From Methylobacterium organophilum (lineage in GTDB: Bacteria > Pseudomonadota > Alphaproteobacteria > Rhizobiales > Beijerinckiaceae), in contig NZ_BPQV01000007.1 of NCBI RefSeq assembly GCF_022179465.1, positions 186,001 to 250,000 on the forward strand: a stretch of DNA of 64,000 nucleotides. Reading direction: 5' to 3'. Made by a program: the position numbers and the translations under genes. Within the stretch, counting starts at the first letter, position 1; each line of letters opens with the position of its first letter. The notes below the pieces were generated by a model. The model was given only the letters and a program-made list of their open reading frames with translations, was not told the DNA's origin and ran no database searches. Below, one piece after another: positions 8,130-17,131 of this stretch.

Positions 8130-9443
8130 TCAGCCGACGAGGATGATGCGGCAGTCGTTGACATTGGTGCGGGTCGGTCCCGGCTGAACGAGGTCGCCGA
8201 TCGTCGCGAAGAAACGCGTCGAATCGTTGTCGGCGAGCATCGCGGCCGGGTCGAGACCGGCGGCGCGGGCGCGCTCCAGCGTCGTCGCATCGATCAGGCC
8301 GCCAGCGGGGTCCGTGGCCGCACCGCGGCCGCCATCGGTGCCGTCGGTGTCGGCAGCGATCGCGGCGATGCCCGGGGCGCCTTCGAGCGCGATCGCCAGC
8401 GCCAGGGCGTATTCCTGGTTCGGGCCGCCATCGCCCTCGCCGACGATCGTCACGGTCAGCTCGCCGCCGGAAATCAGCGCGACCTTGCGGCCGGCCGCCT
8501 TCGCCTGCCGGGCGAGGCGGGCATGCTCGGCGGCGACCGCGCGGGCCTCGCCTTCGAGGTCGGAGCCCAGCATCTCGACCTCGTAGCCGGCCGCCTTCGC
8601 CGCCGCGGCGGCAGCCTTGAGGGCGTCGATCGGGCGGGCGATGATGCGGTACTCGGCCCGGGCGAAGGCGGCGTCGCCCTCCTTCGGGGTCTCGTTGGCC
8701 GGGTCCGTCAGCAGGGCGCGGGCGGCCTCCGGCAGGGGGATCCTGCGGCGCTCGCAGATCGCCAGCGCGTCGGCGAGGGTCGAGGGATCGGGCACGGTCG
8801 GGCCGGAGGCGATCACCGAGGGATCGTCATGGGGCACATCGGAGATCGCAAGCGTCAGGATCCGGCGGGCGTTCCTGGCCGCGACCGCGAGCCGGCCGCC
8901 CTTGATCCGCGAGAGGTGCTTGCGCACCGCATTGATCTCGTTGATCGGCGCGCCCGAGCGCAGCAGTGCCTTGGTGATCGCCTGCTTCTCGGCGAGCGTC
9001 AGATCGCCCGCCGGGGCGATCCAGTTGGCCGAGCCGCCCCCGGAGAGCAGCACCAGCACCTCGTCGTCCGGACCGGCCGCGGACGCGATCTCGAGCGCCC
9101 GCTTCGTCGCCTCGATGCCGGCGGCGTCGGGCACGGGATGGCCGGCCTCGACCATGGTGATGCCCGGCGCGTCCTCGCCGTAGCCGTGGCGCGCCACCGC
9201 GAGGCCGACGATGCGGTCCTCGGGGACGCCGTGCTCCTCGCGGTAGAAGCGGCTCGCGACGGCGGCCATGCTGCCGCCGGCCTTGCCGGCCCCGAGGATG
9301 ATCAGGCGGCCCGGCGTCGGCGCCGGGAGATGGCCGACCAGGCATTTGCGCGGATGGGCGGCGGCGATCGCGTCGTCGAGAAATCGGTTCAGGAGGCTTC
9401 GCTGGTTCGCGGTTCCCGGATCCTGGTGTGCGGGCGCGGTCAT
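8130..9443 (-). CDS. gckA: Glycerate 2-kinase (MOFRL family)
   Basis: The 437-residue protein has the two-part DUF4147/MOFRL layout: a glycine-rich LIILGAGKAGGSMA near the N-terminus, LLSGGGSANW in the middle, and a C-terminal AADTDGTDGG segment. The family phosphorylates D-glycerate to 2-phosphoglycerate. In serine-cycle methylotrophs this is an assimilatory step, though the same family serves tartrate and glyoxylate catabolism elsewhere. The symbol assumes the methylotroph role. The ATG at 9443 is chosen for the GAGGAGGAGG just upstream. A DUF1036 gene follows directly. Confidence 0.85.
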   Translation of the reverse strand: MTAPAHQDPGTANQRSLLNRFLDDAIAAAHPRKCLVGHLPAPTPGRLIILGAGKAGGSMAAVASRFYREEHGVPEDRIVGLAVARHGYGEDAPGITMVEAGHPVPDAAGIEATKRALEIASAAGPDDEVLVLLSGGGSANWIAPAGDLTLAEKQAITKALLRSGAPINEINAVRKHLSRIKGGRLAVAARNARRILTLAISDVPHDDPSVIASGPTVPDPSTLADALAICERRRIPLPEAARALLTDPANETPKEGDAAFARAEYRIIARPIDALKAAAAAAKAAGYEVEMLGSDLEGEARAVAAEHARLARQAKAAGRKVALISGGELTVTIVGEGDGGPNQEYALALAIALEGAPGIAAIAADTDGTDGGRGAATDPAGGLIDATTLERARAAGLDPAAMLADNDSTRFFATIGDLVQPGPTRTNVNDCRIILVG

Positions 9444-9641
9444 GCGGGGCCTCCTCCTCTCAGGTGCGTCGTTATAAATGATGCTTACCCTGCAAACCGC
9501 TGTGCCCGAGGCTCGGCGCCGCGGCAAGCCGGAAACGGCACCGTTCCCGCATGACCTGCCCGCATGGAGAGCGGGCCGGCCCTCCCCCTCCGCCTCGCCC
9601 TTCCGCCTTGGCTCGGCGCCGTTCGGGCCCAGATAGCTGCC

Positions 9642-10424
9642 ATGACGTCCTCAGCCGCCCTGCCCCGCACCGACCCCCTCCCCCCCGAGCAGCCCGTCGA
9701 GACGATCCCCGGTCATCCCGGTCGCGGGCTCCTCGTGCTCTGCGACCATGCCTCGAACTTCATTCCGGACGATCTCGGCCGCCTCGGCGTGCCGGAGCCG
9801 GAATTCGCCCGGCACATCGCCTACGACATCGGCGCCGCTGCGGTGACCCGGCGCCTCGCCGCGCTCCTCGACGTGCCGGCGGTGCTCACGACCTTCTCGC
9901 GTCTCGTCATCGACCCGAACCGGGGCCGCGAGGATCCGACCCTGGTGATGCGCCTGTCGGACGGGGCGATCATCCCCGGCAATGCCCGCATCGACGCGGC
10001 CGGCATCGCCGAGCGCATCCGCCGGTTCTACGCGCCCTACGACCGGGCCGTGGACGCGGCGATCGCCGCGGCGCAGGAAACGGGCCCGCCCCCGATGATC
10101 CTGACGATGCACAGCTTCACGCCGTTCTGGCGCGGGGTCGCCCGCCCCTGGCAGGTCGGCATCCTCTACGACGGCGACGAGCGCCTGAGCCGGCCGCTGA
10201 TCGAGGCGCTGCAGGCCGATCCCGCCGGGCTGACGGTCGGGGACAACCAGCCCTATGGCGGCGGCCTGCCCGGCGACACCGTCGACCGCCACGCCACCGC
10301 CCGCGGCTTGCCCAACGCCCTCGTCGAGATCCGCCAGGACCTCATCGCCGGCGCGGAGGGCCAGGAGGAATGGGCGCAGCGCTTCGCGGCCCTGCTGCGG
10401 CCGATGCTGGCCCGGCCCGCTTGA
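9642..10424 (+). CDS. N-formylglutamate amidohydrolase family protein
   Basis: A 260-residue protein with the family's early LCDHASNFIP motif (metal-binding Asp-His) and later MHSFTPFW, as in HutG/N-formylglutamate deformylase-like enzymes. These are zinc hydrolases that release formate from N-formyl amino acids. No hut genes are nearby, so histidine degradation is not supported and the true substrate is open. The ATG at 9642 fits the family length; a frame open further upstream has no family-like sequence. It is followed 60 bases on by DUF1244. Confidence 0.82.
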   Translation: MTSSAALPRTDPLPPEQPVETIPGHPGRGLLVLCDHASNFIPDDLGRLGVPEPEFARHIAYDIGAAAVTRRLAALLDVPAVLTTFSRLVIDPNRGREDPTLVMRLSDGAIIPGNARIDAAGIAERIRRFYAPYDRAVDAAIAAAQETGPPPMILTMHSFTPFWRGVARPWQVGILYDGDERLSRPLIEALQADPAGLTVGDNQPYGGGLPGDTVDRHATARGLPNALVEIRQDLIAGAEGQEEWAQRFAALLRPMLARPA

Positions 10425-10484
10425 CGCGCGGCGCCGCCGCGCCGACCTGAGGCGCGAGACATCGCAGAGGCGCGAGGAACCAGA

Positions 10485-10799
10485 ATGTCCGACATCGACC
10501 CCGCCACCCGGACCGAGCTCGAAGCCGCGGTGTTCCGCCGGCTCGTCGCGCATCTGCGCAACCGGACCGACGTGCAGAACATCGACCTGATGAACCTCGC
10601 CGGCTTCTGCCGGAACTGCCTGTCCAACTGGCTGAAGGACGCCGCCGACGAGCGGGGCCTCCCCTTGAGCAAGGACGAGAGCCGGGAGCAGGTCTACGGC
10701 ATGCCCTACGAGGCGTGGAAGCGGCTGCACCAGTCCGAGGCCAGCCCGGCGCAGCAGGCCGCCTTCGCCGCGCAGGCCAAAGGGCCGGACGGCCATTGA
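10485..10799 (+). CDS. DUF1244 family protein
   Basis: A 104-residue protein with the compact DUF1244 core: FRRLVAHLRNRTDVQNIDLM followed by GFCRNCLSNWL, where two cysteines are conserved, and YGMPYEAWK. The family is widespread in proteobacteria and has no firmly assigned function. The gene sits 60 bases after the amidohydrolase and 110 bases before gapR. Codon use matches the neighbours. Confidence 0.88.
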   Translation: MSDIDPATRTELEAAVFRRLVAHLRNRTDVQNIDLMNLAGFCRNCLSNWLKDAADERGLPLSKDESREQVYGMPYEAWKRLHQSEASPAQQAAFAAQAKGPDGH

Positions 10800-10909
10800 G
10801 TTCGCCGGCCCGGCGGGACCAGCGCAATGACTCGGTAAGCCTGACGGGCTAGGTAGGCCGTTCCGGCGTGCCCTCGGGGCGCGCCCCCATATTTCAGGGA
10901 ATTCCCGTC

Positions 10910-11176
10910 ATGGCCGCCTCCCCCGCCCCCGCCGTCGATCCGTCCTCGGTCGCCGCCGACCAGCTGAAGAGCATCATCGAGCGCATCGAGCGCCTCGAAG
11001 AGGAGAAGGCCGGCCTCGCGGGCGACATCAAGGACGTCTACGCCGAGGCCAAGGCGAACGGCTTCGACGTGAAGGTGCTGCGCAAGATCATCTCCATGCG
11101 CAAGCGCGACCACGCCGAGCGCCAGGAGGAGGAGGCGATCCTCGAACTCTACATGCAGGCCCTCGGCATGGTCTGA
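10910..11176 (+). CDS. gapR: GapR-type nucleoid-associated protein (DUF2312)
   Basis: An 88-residue protein with the near-invariant DUF2312 sequence: [16 protein letters not shown], then [17 protein letters not shown] and [16 protein letters not shown]. GapR binds overtwisted, AT-rich DNA ahead of replication and transcription forks in Caulobacter and is conserved across alphaproteobacteria. An in-frame ATG at 10868 would add 14 residues unlike the family, so 10910 is preferred. Confidence 0.92.
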   Translation: MAASPAPAVDPSSVAADQLKSIIERIERLEEEKAGLAGDIKDVYAEAKANGFDVKVLRKIISMRKRDHAERQEEEAILELYMQALGMV

Positions 11177-11245
11177 TCCCTTTTCCGCTCGACGAGAGCG
11201 GAGACGGGATCGGCAAGCCTGCGCGGCGTCTCTGGCCGGAGCCGG

Positions 11246-12511
11246 TCAGGAGGCCAGCCGGTACCGGGCGACGGCGAGATCCGCGCCGTCGATCTCGGGG
11301 CTGCGGCCCGAGACGAGATCGGCGAGCAGGCGGCCCGAGCCGCAGGCCATGGTCCAGCCGAGCGTGCCGTGCCCGGTATTGGTGTAGAGATTCGCGAAGG
11401 GCGTCGGGCCGATGATCGGCGTCCCGTCCGGCGTCATCGGCCTCAGGCCCGTCCAGAAGGTGGCGCGGCCGAGATCTCCGCCCCGCGGGAACAGGTCGCT
11501 GACCGAATGGGCGAGCGTCTCGCGGCGCGGCCCCCGCAGGGTCCGGCTGAAGCCGGCGAGCTCCGCGGTGCCCCCGACCCGGATCCGGTCGCCGAGCCGG
11601 GTGATCGCGACCTTGTAGGTCTCGTCCATCACCGTCGAGACGGGGGCGGCCTCCGCATCGATGACCGGCAGGGTCAGGGAATAGCCCTTCACCGGATAGA
11701 CCGGGAGCGCAATCCCGAGCGGGCGCAGGAGCGCCGGGGTGTAGCTGCCCATGGCCGCCACGTAGACATCGGCGGTGAGCAGGCTGCCCGAGGCGGTCTC
11801 GACGCCCGCGATCCGATCACCCTCCCGGACCAAGCGTTTGATCGCGGTGCCGTAGCGGAAATCGACACCGAGCTCCGCGCAGAGCCTTGCCAGGGCCTGC
11901 GTGAAGAGATGGGCATCGCCCGTCTCGTCCCCGGGCAGGCGCAGGCCACCGACGAACCGGTCGGCAACGCGCCCGAGGGCCGGCTCCGCCGCGATGCAGC
12001 CGGCGGGATCGAGCAGCTCGTAGGGCACGCCGTAGGCGTCGAGCACCCGGGTGTCGTCGCCGACATGGTCGAGCTGGGCCTGCCTGCGGAAGAGCTGCAG
12101 CGTGCCGCGCTCGCGGTGGTCGTAGGCGATGCGGGTCTCGGCCCGCAATTCCCGCAGCACGTCCCGGCTGTATTCGGCGAGGCGCACCATGCGCCCCTTG
12201 TTGCGGATGTAGGCCTCCTCCGTGCAGTTCGCGAGCATGCGGGCGAGCCAGCCGTAGAGGCGGGGTTCGAGGCGCGGCCAGAGCACCAGCGGGCGATGGC
12301 GCATCATCAGCCATTTCAACGCCTTGACCGGGATGCCGGGCGCCGCCCAGGGCGCGGAATAGCCGGGCGAGACCTGGCCCGCATTGGCGAAGCTCGTCTC
12401 GAGGCCGGCCCCCGGCTGGCGGTCGATCACCGTCACCGCATGGCCGGCCTTGGCGAGGTAATAGGCGGAGGTGACGCCGACCACGCCGCCACCGAGGATC
12501 ATCACATGCAT
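11246..12511 (-). CDS. dadA: D-amino-acid dehydrogenase, small subunit
   Basis: The 421-residue FAD enzyme begins [20 protein letters not shown], the dinucleotide-binding motif. The C-terminal [17 protein letters not shown] is the DadA signature. It oxidises D-alanine and other D-amino acids to 2-oxo acids, passing electrons to the respiratory chain at the inner membrane. It lies 11 bases after the alanine racemase gene, forming the catabolic pair dadX-dadA. The pair turns L-alanine into D-alanine and then pyruvate plus ammonia. Confidence 0.94.
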   Translation of the reverse strand: MHVMILGGGVVGVTSAYYLAKAGHAVTVIDRQPGAGLETSFANAGQVSPGYSAPWAAPGIPVKALKWLMMRHRPLVLWPRLEPRLYGWLARMLANCTEEAYIRNKGRMVRLAEYSRDVLRELRAETRIAYDHRERGTLQLFRRQAQLDHVGDDTRVLDAYGVPYELLDPAGCIAAEPALGRVADRFVGGLRLPGDETGDAHLFTQALARLCAELGVDFRYGTAIKRLVREGDRIAGVETASGSLLTADVYVAAMGSYTPALLRPLGIALPVYPVKGYSLTLPVIDAEAAPVSTVMDETYKVAITRLGDRIRVGGTAELAGFSRTLRGPRRETLAHSVSDLFPRGGDLGRATFWTGLRPMTPDGTPIIGPTPFANLYTNTGHGTLGWTMACGSGRLLADLVSGRSPEIDGADLAVARYRLAS

Positions 12512-12522
12512 GGACAGGCTCC

Positions 12523-13674
12523 TCAGGCGTCGGTGTAGAGGCGGTGGAAACGGTGGCCGAGGCGCGTCAGGACCTCGTAGCCGATGGTGCCGGCGGCCCG
12601 CGCGACCGCATCGACGTCGCGCCGGGGGCCGATGACGTCGACGAGGCTGCCGACGGCGATGGCGTCCCGGGGCACCTCGCTCACGTCGAGGACGACGCTG
12701 TCCATGGAGACGCGCCCCACGACCGGCAGGCGGATCGCGCCGTGCCAGGCTTCCCCGCGGCCCGAGGCGCTGCGCAGGAAGCCGTCGGCATAGCCGATCG
12801 CCACCGTGGCGAGCCGGGTCTCGCGGCGGGTCGCCTGCGTGTGCCCGTAGCCGACCGCGACGCCGGCCGGCACGTCGCGCAGCTGCATCACCCGCGCCTG
12901 CAGCCGCACCACCGGCCGCATCGGGTTCGGCCGCCCCGGCTGCGGGGCGAGGCCGTAGAGCGCCGCCCCCGGCCGGACGAGATCGGCATGGAAGCCGGCC
13001 CCGAGACAGATTCCCGACGAGGCCGCGAGGCTCCCCGGCACGCCGGGGAAGAGCCGGCGGGCTTGCGCGAAGGCGGCGCGCTGCGCCTCGTTGGCGCCGT
13101 TGCCGGGATCGTCGGCGCAGGCGAGATGGCTCATCAGCGCCTGCAGGTCGATGCCCTCCCGGGCGGCGGGATCGGCGGCGAGCGCTGCGAGCTCCGGCGC
13201 GGAAAAGCCGAACCGGGTCATGCCGGTATCGACCTGCAGGATCGCGGGAAGGCGCCGCCCGAGCCGCCGGGCCAGCGCCTGCCAGCCGGCCCGCTGCGCC
13301 GGGTCGTTGAGCACGGGCACGAGGTCGCCGGCCACGCAGTCCGCCTCGGATCCCGGCGCGGCGCCGTGGAGCACGACGATGCGCGGGCCGAGGCCGAGCA
13401 GGGCGCGCAGTTCGAGCCCCTCGTCGAGATGAGCCACGAAGAAGTCCCGGCAGCCCGCCGCCGCGAGGGCCGGGGCGATGCGGGCGATGCCGAGGCCGTA
13501 GGCGTCCGCCTTCACCACCGCGCCGCAGGTCGCGGGCGCGGCAAGCGCCGCCAGGCTCCGGTAATTCGCGGCCAGCGCCGCGAGGTCGATCGTCAGGATG
13601 CCGCCGGAGCGCGCCGCACGACCCTGCGCCAACCTCAAGGCATCGAAACGAACGGGCACCAAGGCGGGACTCAA
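12523..13674 (-). CDS. dadX: Alanine racemase (catabolic type)
   Basis: The 383-residue PLP enzyme has the Schiff-base lysine K55 in VVKADAYG and the second catalytic base Y276 in VGYGHTQ, with the MDS motif near the C-terminus. It interconverts L- and D-alanine. Its position directly before dadA and divergent from an Lrp-type activator argues for the catabolic DadX role, although with no second racemase in view it could also supply D-alanine for the cell wall. I keep the start at 13674, which leaves 126 bases to the regulator. Confidence 0.93.
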   Translation of the reverse strand: MSPALVPVRFDALRLAQGRAARSGGILTIDLAALAANYRSLAALAAPATCGAVVKADAYGLGIARIAPALAAAGCRDFFVAHLDEGLELRALLGLGPRIVVLHGAAPGSEADCVAGDLVPVLNDPAQRAGWQALARRLGRRLPAILQVDTGMTRFGFSAPELAALAADPAAREGIDLQALMSHLACADDPGNGANEAQRAAFAQARRLFPGVPGSLAASSGICLGAGFHADLVRPGAALYGLAPQPGRPNPMRPVVRLQARVMQLRDVPAGVAVGYGHTQATRRETRLATVAIGYADGFLRSASGRGEAWHGAIRLPVVGRVSMDSVVLDVSEVPRDAIAVGSLVDVIGPRRDVDAVARAAGTIGYEVLTRLGHRFHRLYTDA

Positions 13675-13733
13675 TCGCAGCCGTCGGAGGCCGCAGAGAT
13701 AGCATGGCCGTGGGCGGCATTTCCCGCCGATCT

Positions 13734-13762
13734 GCGACAGCCTATGCTGTTCGACCTATAAT
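13734..13762 (+). promoter_or_regulatory. Promoter of the lrp-type gene in the dad divergent region
   Basis: A perfect -10 TATAAT (13757-13762) lies 17 bases after GCGACA (13734-13739), a four-of-six -35. Transcription would start about 30 bases before the regulator's ATG at 13801. The same 126-base gap must hold the dadX promoter and the regulator's sites. Confidence 0.55.
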
Positions 13763-13800
13763 CCGCGGCATCTTCTTCGATATCACGGCAGATCGTTCGA

Positions 13801-14256
13801 ATGGTCCATCTCGACGCCATCGATCAGGAGATCGTCCGCCTCCTTCGCGACGACGGCCGGATCAGCAATGCGGACCTCGCGGCGAAGATCGGCCTCTCGC
13901 CCTCCTCCTGCCTGCGCCGCGTCCGCGCCCTCGAACGGGGCGGCGTGATCCGCGGCTATGCGGCCCTGATCGATATGGGCTCGGACCGCCCGGAACTGGT
14001 GGTGCTGACGCAGATCTCGCTGGAACGGCAGACGGAGGATTTCCTGAACCGCTTCGAGGCGGCGATCCGGCGCTGCCCGGAGGTGCAGGATTGCTACCTG
14101 ATGACCGGCAGCGCGGACTATCTCGTGAAGCTGCACGTCAAGGGCGCGCCGGATTACGAGCGGGTGCACAAGGAGGTGCTGTCCCGCATCCCCGGCGTCG
14201 CCCGCCTGCAATCGAGCTTCGCCATCCGGACCGTGGTGACGCCGCAGGGCCGTTGA
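13801..14256 (+). CDS. Lrp/AsnC-family regulator of the dad operon
   Basis: The 151-residue protein has the AsnC-type helix-turn-helix at residues 5-55 (LDAIDQEIVRLLRDDGRISN, then LSPSSCLRRVRALE) and a C-terminal RAM ligand domain with VQDCYLMTGSADYLVK. It is divergent from dadX-dadA, the usual place for a D/L-alanine-responsive activator (DadR/BkdR-like). Ligand identity is inferred from context only. Confidence 0.9.
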   Translation: MVHLDAIDQEIVRLLRDDGRISNADLAAKIGLSPSSCLRRVRALERGGVIRGYAALIDMGSDRPELVVLTQISLERQTEDFLNRFEAAIRRCPEVQDCYLMTGSADYLVKLHVKGAPDYERVHKEVLSRIPGVARLQSSFAIRTVVTPQGR

Positions 14257-14448
14257 CCGCCCGGATCCCGCATGTCGTCCTGCCGCGGGACGCTGCCGGC
14301 GTTCACCGCATTGACCGGGCGCTAACCGGTCCGTGCGAAGGTCCGTCCCAGGGCCACGTTGCGTATCGGCCTGCGTCGCGGTCGCCCGCGACACGCCCCG
14401 CTGCCTCTCCCGGCAGCGGGGCCGCGTCGTTTCGGGGGCTGAAACGCC

Positions 14449-15690
14449 TCAGATCGTCTGGCCGAAGATGCGCGCGACCTGGGGGATGTCCTTGTCGCCG
14501 CGGCCGGAGAGGTTGAGCACCATCAGGTGATCGGCGGGCTTGGTCGGGGCGAGGTCGATGACCCGGGCCAGGGCATGGGCCGGCTCCAGCGCCGGGATGA
14601 TCCCCTCCAGCGACGAGCAGAGCTTGAACGCCTCCAGGGTCTCCGAATCCGTGGCCGAGAGATAGGTCACGCGGCCCATCTCGTGCAGCCAGGCATGCTC
14701 CGGCCCGATGCCGGGATAGTCGAGGCCCGCCGAGATCGAGTGGGCGTCGGCGATCTGGCCGTCCTGGTCCATCAGCAGATAGGTGCGGTTGCCGTGCAGC
14801 ACGCCCGGCCGGCCGCCGGTGAGGGAGGCCGCATGCAGGCCGCTCTCGACGCCGTGGCCCGCCGCCTCGACCCCGTAGATCTCGACCTCGCGGTCGTCGA
14901 GGAAGGGGTGGAACAGGCCCATGGCGTTGGAACCGCCGCCGATGCAGGCGATCAGCGAGTTCGGCAGGCGGCCTTCCAGGGCCAGCATCTGCTGCTTGGT
15001 CTCCTGGCCGATCACCGACTGGAAGTCGCGCACCATGGCCGGATACGGATGCGGGCCGGCCACCGTGCCGATGCAGTAGAAGGTGTCGGCGACGTTGGTG
15101 ACCCAGTCGCGCAGGGCCTCGTTCATCGCGTCCTTGAGGGTGCGCGTGCCCGACTGGACCGGCACCACCTCGGCGCCCAGCATCTTCATGCGGAAGACGT
15201 TCGGCGCCTGCCGCTCCACGTCGACGGCGCCCATATAGACCACGCACTTCAGGCCGAAGCGGGCGCAGAGGGTGGCGGTGGCCACGCCGTGCTGGCCGGC
15301 GCCGGTCTCCGCGATGATCCGCGGCTTGCCCATGCGGCGCGCGAGCAGGATCTGCCCGAGCACGTTGTTCACCTTGTGGGAGCCGGTGTGGTTCAGCTCC
15401 TCGCGCTTGAAGTAGATCTTGGCGCCGTGGCCCGCGGGCGCCTGCGCCCGGAGGTGCTCGGTCAGACGCTCGGCGTAATAGAGCGGGCTCGGCCGGCCGA
15501 TATAGTGGGTGCCGTAGCTCTCCATGTCCGCCGTGAAGGACGGGTCGGCCTTGGCCTCGGCATAGGCCTTCTCCAGGTCGAGGATCAGCGGCATCAGCGT
15601 CTCGGCCACGAAGCGGCCGCCGAAGATGCCGAAGCGGCCGCGCTCGTCCGGCCCGGTGCGGAAGGAGTTCGGTTCGGGGGCGAGGGTCAC
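14449..15690 (-). CDS. trpB: Tryptophan synthase beta chain
   Basis: The 413-residue PLP enzyme joins indole and serine to tryptophan. The PLP lysine is K106 in [10 protein letters not shown], and the phosphate loop is [10 protein letters not shown]. The GTG at 15690 is chosen because AAGGA lies just upstream and the family start follows. The usual partners trpF and trpA are not adjacent: downstream is a convergent lrp-type gene and upstream a divergent small gene. The sequence is intact, so it should still form the alpha2-beta2 complex with TrpA encoded elsewhere. Confidence 0.95.
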   Translation of the reverse strand: MTLAPEPNSFRTGPDERGRFGIFGGRFVAETLMPLILDLEKAYAEAKADPSFTADMESYGTHYIGRPSPLYYAERLTEHLRAQAPAGHGAKIYFKREELNHTGSHKVNNVLGQILLARRMGKPRIIAETGAGQHGVATATLCARFGLKCVVYMGAVDVERQAPNVFRMKMLGAEVVPVQSGTRTLKDAMNEALRDWVTNVADTFYCIGTVAGPHPYPAMVRDFQSVIGQETKQQMLALEGRLPNSLIACIGGGSNAMGLFHPFLDDREVEIYGVEAAGHGVESGLHAASLTGGRPGVLHGNRTYLLMDQDGQIADAHSISAGLDYPGIGPEHAWLHEMGRVTYLSATDSETLEAFKLCSSLEGIIPALEPAHALARVIDLAPTKPADHLMVLNLSGRGDKDIPQVARIFGQTI

Positions 15691-15852
15691 GGGTACGGAT
15701 CCTTGGAACGGGACAGGTCGGCTTTCCCGGCTGCCTAGACCTGTCGGCGCATCATCGCAATGCGACCGGCGCACCCTCGGGTGACGAACGGCGGGCACCG
15801 GATGGTGTTAGGGTCGCACCGATCCGGCGCACCTTGCCGCACGAGGCGATCC

Positions 15853-16041
15853 ATGACCGTGGACATCAACGATTACGTCGCCCGCGACTCCGACGAGAAC
15901 ACCATGACGGTTCTGAAGGTCGAGGGAGACCGGGCCCTGTGCAGCTGGTACCCGGACGGCGAAGTCGAGGGCGATCCGGTCGAGGAGTGGATCCCGGTGG
16001 CGGAGCTCACCGTCCTGCAGAAGGCCCTGCGCCCGCGCTGA
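15853..16041 (+). CDS. Small YodC/DUF2158-like protein
   Basis: A 62-residue acidic protein: a short start, then NTMTVLKVEGDRALCSWYPD and EEWIPVAELTVL. The pattern Met-Thr-Val ... Cys-x-Trp resembles DUF2158 (YodC), a small beta-rich family without known function; the match is tentative. The gene is divergent from trpB. Its last codons form one arm of a long perfect hairpin (16021-16058). Confidence 0.65.
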   Translation: MTVDINDYVARDSDENTMTVLKVEGDRALCSWYPDGEVEGDPVEEWIPVAELTVLQKALRPR

Positions 16042-16058
16042 CGCGGGCGCAGGGCCTT
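16021..16058. terminator. Perfect 17-bp hairpin between convergent genes
   Basis: Arms AAGGCCCTGCGCCCGCG (16021-16037) and its exact complement (16042-16058) flank the four-base loop CTGA, which holds the stop codon of the small gene. There is no T-run on either strand. It sits between convergent genes and probably ends transcription or protects the mRNA from both sides. Confidence 0.6.
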
Positions 16059-16084
16059 CCGGGGCTTGGCGAGGCTTCGCCCGG

Positions 16085-16978
16085 TCAGGGGTCCTGGTTC
16101 AGGCGGTTGGCGAGCTGGTCGGCGAATTTCGCCGCGGCCACCGAGAGCAGGCGGCCCCGAAGCTGGGCCAGCACCATGGTCATGGGCTCGAGATCGGCCG
16201 GATCGATCGGGCGGCTGCGCAGCCGCTCGTCCTGCGGGATGCCGATCTCGACCTGCAGGCCGACCAGATCCTGCCGCAGCGCCAGGTTGCGCAGGAACTC
16301 GTAGGAACTCGATTCCACGGCCGTCATCAGGTCGAATCCCCGGCGGCCGAAGGCATGGGCGATGTGGTGGCGGATGGCGAGGGAGGCATCCGGAAGCGCC
16401 AGCGCATAGGAGAGGCAGTCCCGCAGGCGGATCGGGCCGGTCCCCGCCGCGAGCGGGTGCTCGGCCCGCATATAGGCATGGATCGGCTGGCGCCCCGCAT
16501 ACAGGATGTGCAGCTCCGCCGAGGGCGGCGGTTGCAGCACCAAAGCGAGGTCGGCCTCGAAGGTGGAGAGCGCCGCGATCGCCTGCCCGTAATCCCGCAC
16601 CTGCACGCTGAACCCGACCTGCGGGAACTTCGTCCGGTAGATCTCCGCCTCTTCCGGGATCAGCCGCGTCACGAAAGCCTGGCTGCAGGCGAGCCCGATA
16701 TGGCCGCGGCGCACGCCGGACAGATCGGCGATCTGCGAGCGGACCCGCTCCAGATCGGCGTTCCGGTCACGGATGTGCCGCACCAGGAGCTCGCCGGCCG
16801 CGTTCAGGCGCATCCCGGTCGCCAGTCGTTCGAAGAGCGGCGTTCCGAGTTCGAACTCCATGTCCTGGATCTGGCGCGTCAGGGCCGAGGGCGTGAGGTT
16901 GAGACGCTCCGCGGCACGGCGGATCGAGCCGCTGCGGGCGACTTCGAGGACGTAGTTCAGGGGGCGCAGATGCTTCAT
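16085..16978 (-). CDS. LysR-family regulator, divergent from atzF
   Basis: The 297-residue protein has an N-terminal winged helix-turn-helix (LNYVLEVARSGSIRRAAERL, SALTRQIQDME; residues 5-60) and a LysR substrate domain. It is divergent from allophanate hydrolase with 153 bases between. In the cyanuric acid/biuret pathway a LysR protein (AtzR) activates the divergent operon in response to substrate and nitrogen status. This protein is a candidate for that role here. Two copies of a shared motif, one in this gap and one before the ABC transporter operon, are its probable sites. Confidence 0.88.
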   Translation of the reverse strand: MKHLRPLNYVLEVARSGSIRRAAERLNLTPSALTRQIQDMEFELGTPLFERLATGMRLNAAGELLVRHIRDRNADLERVRSQIADLSGVRRGHIGLACSQAFVTRLIPEEAEIYRTKFPQVGFSVQVRDYGQAIAALSTFEADLALVLQPPPSAELHILYAGRQPIHAYMRAEHPLAAGTGPIRLRDCLSYALALPDASLAIRHHIAHAFGRRGFDLMTAVESSSYEFLRNLALRQDLVGLQVEIGIPQDERLRSRPIDPADLEPMTMVLAQLRGRLLSVAAAKFADQLANRLNQDP

Positions 16979-17013
16979 GACCGCTTCGCTCCGAGACGGT
17001 GACCTGCCAGAGT

Positions 17014-17062
17014 GTTGACCTATACGCAACAGGTCGGTCGCTAGATGGCACTCGTTTGCAAC
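17014..17062. promoter_or_regulatory. Bipartite regulator site, copy 1 (lysR-atzF gap)
   Basis: GTTGA-N7-GCAAC (17014-17030) is followed after 17 bases by GCACTCGTTTGCAAC (17048-17062). The same two blocks with the same spacing occur at 18967-19015. This is the layout expected for recognition and activation sites of a LysR-type regulator. Confidence 0.55.
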
Positions 17063-17131
17063 TCTGCTTGCCCCTAGGGTTGGCGCCATCAGCCGAGTGG
17101 CTCGCGGGCCCCCGGCTTCGAGGAGCCCTCC

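Noticed and set aside
11246-13720. A single minus-strand frame of 824 codons covering dadA and dadX
   Set aside because: Only its last 421 codons (from 12511) are a real protein (DadA); the earlier part is a low-complexity Arg/Ala/Gly shadow of dadX in another frame.
17046-17061. Sigma-54 promoter (TGGCAC ... TTGCA) before atzF
   Set aside because: The distance between GG and GC is one base too short for sigma-54, and the second copy of the motif (19001) has AG instead of GG. A regulator site fits better.
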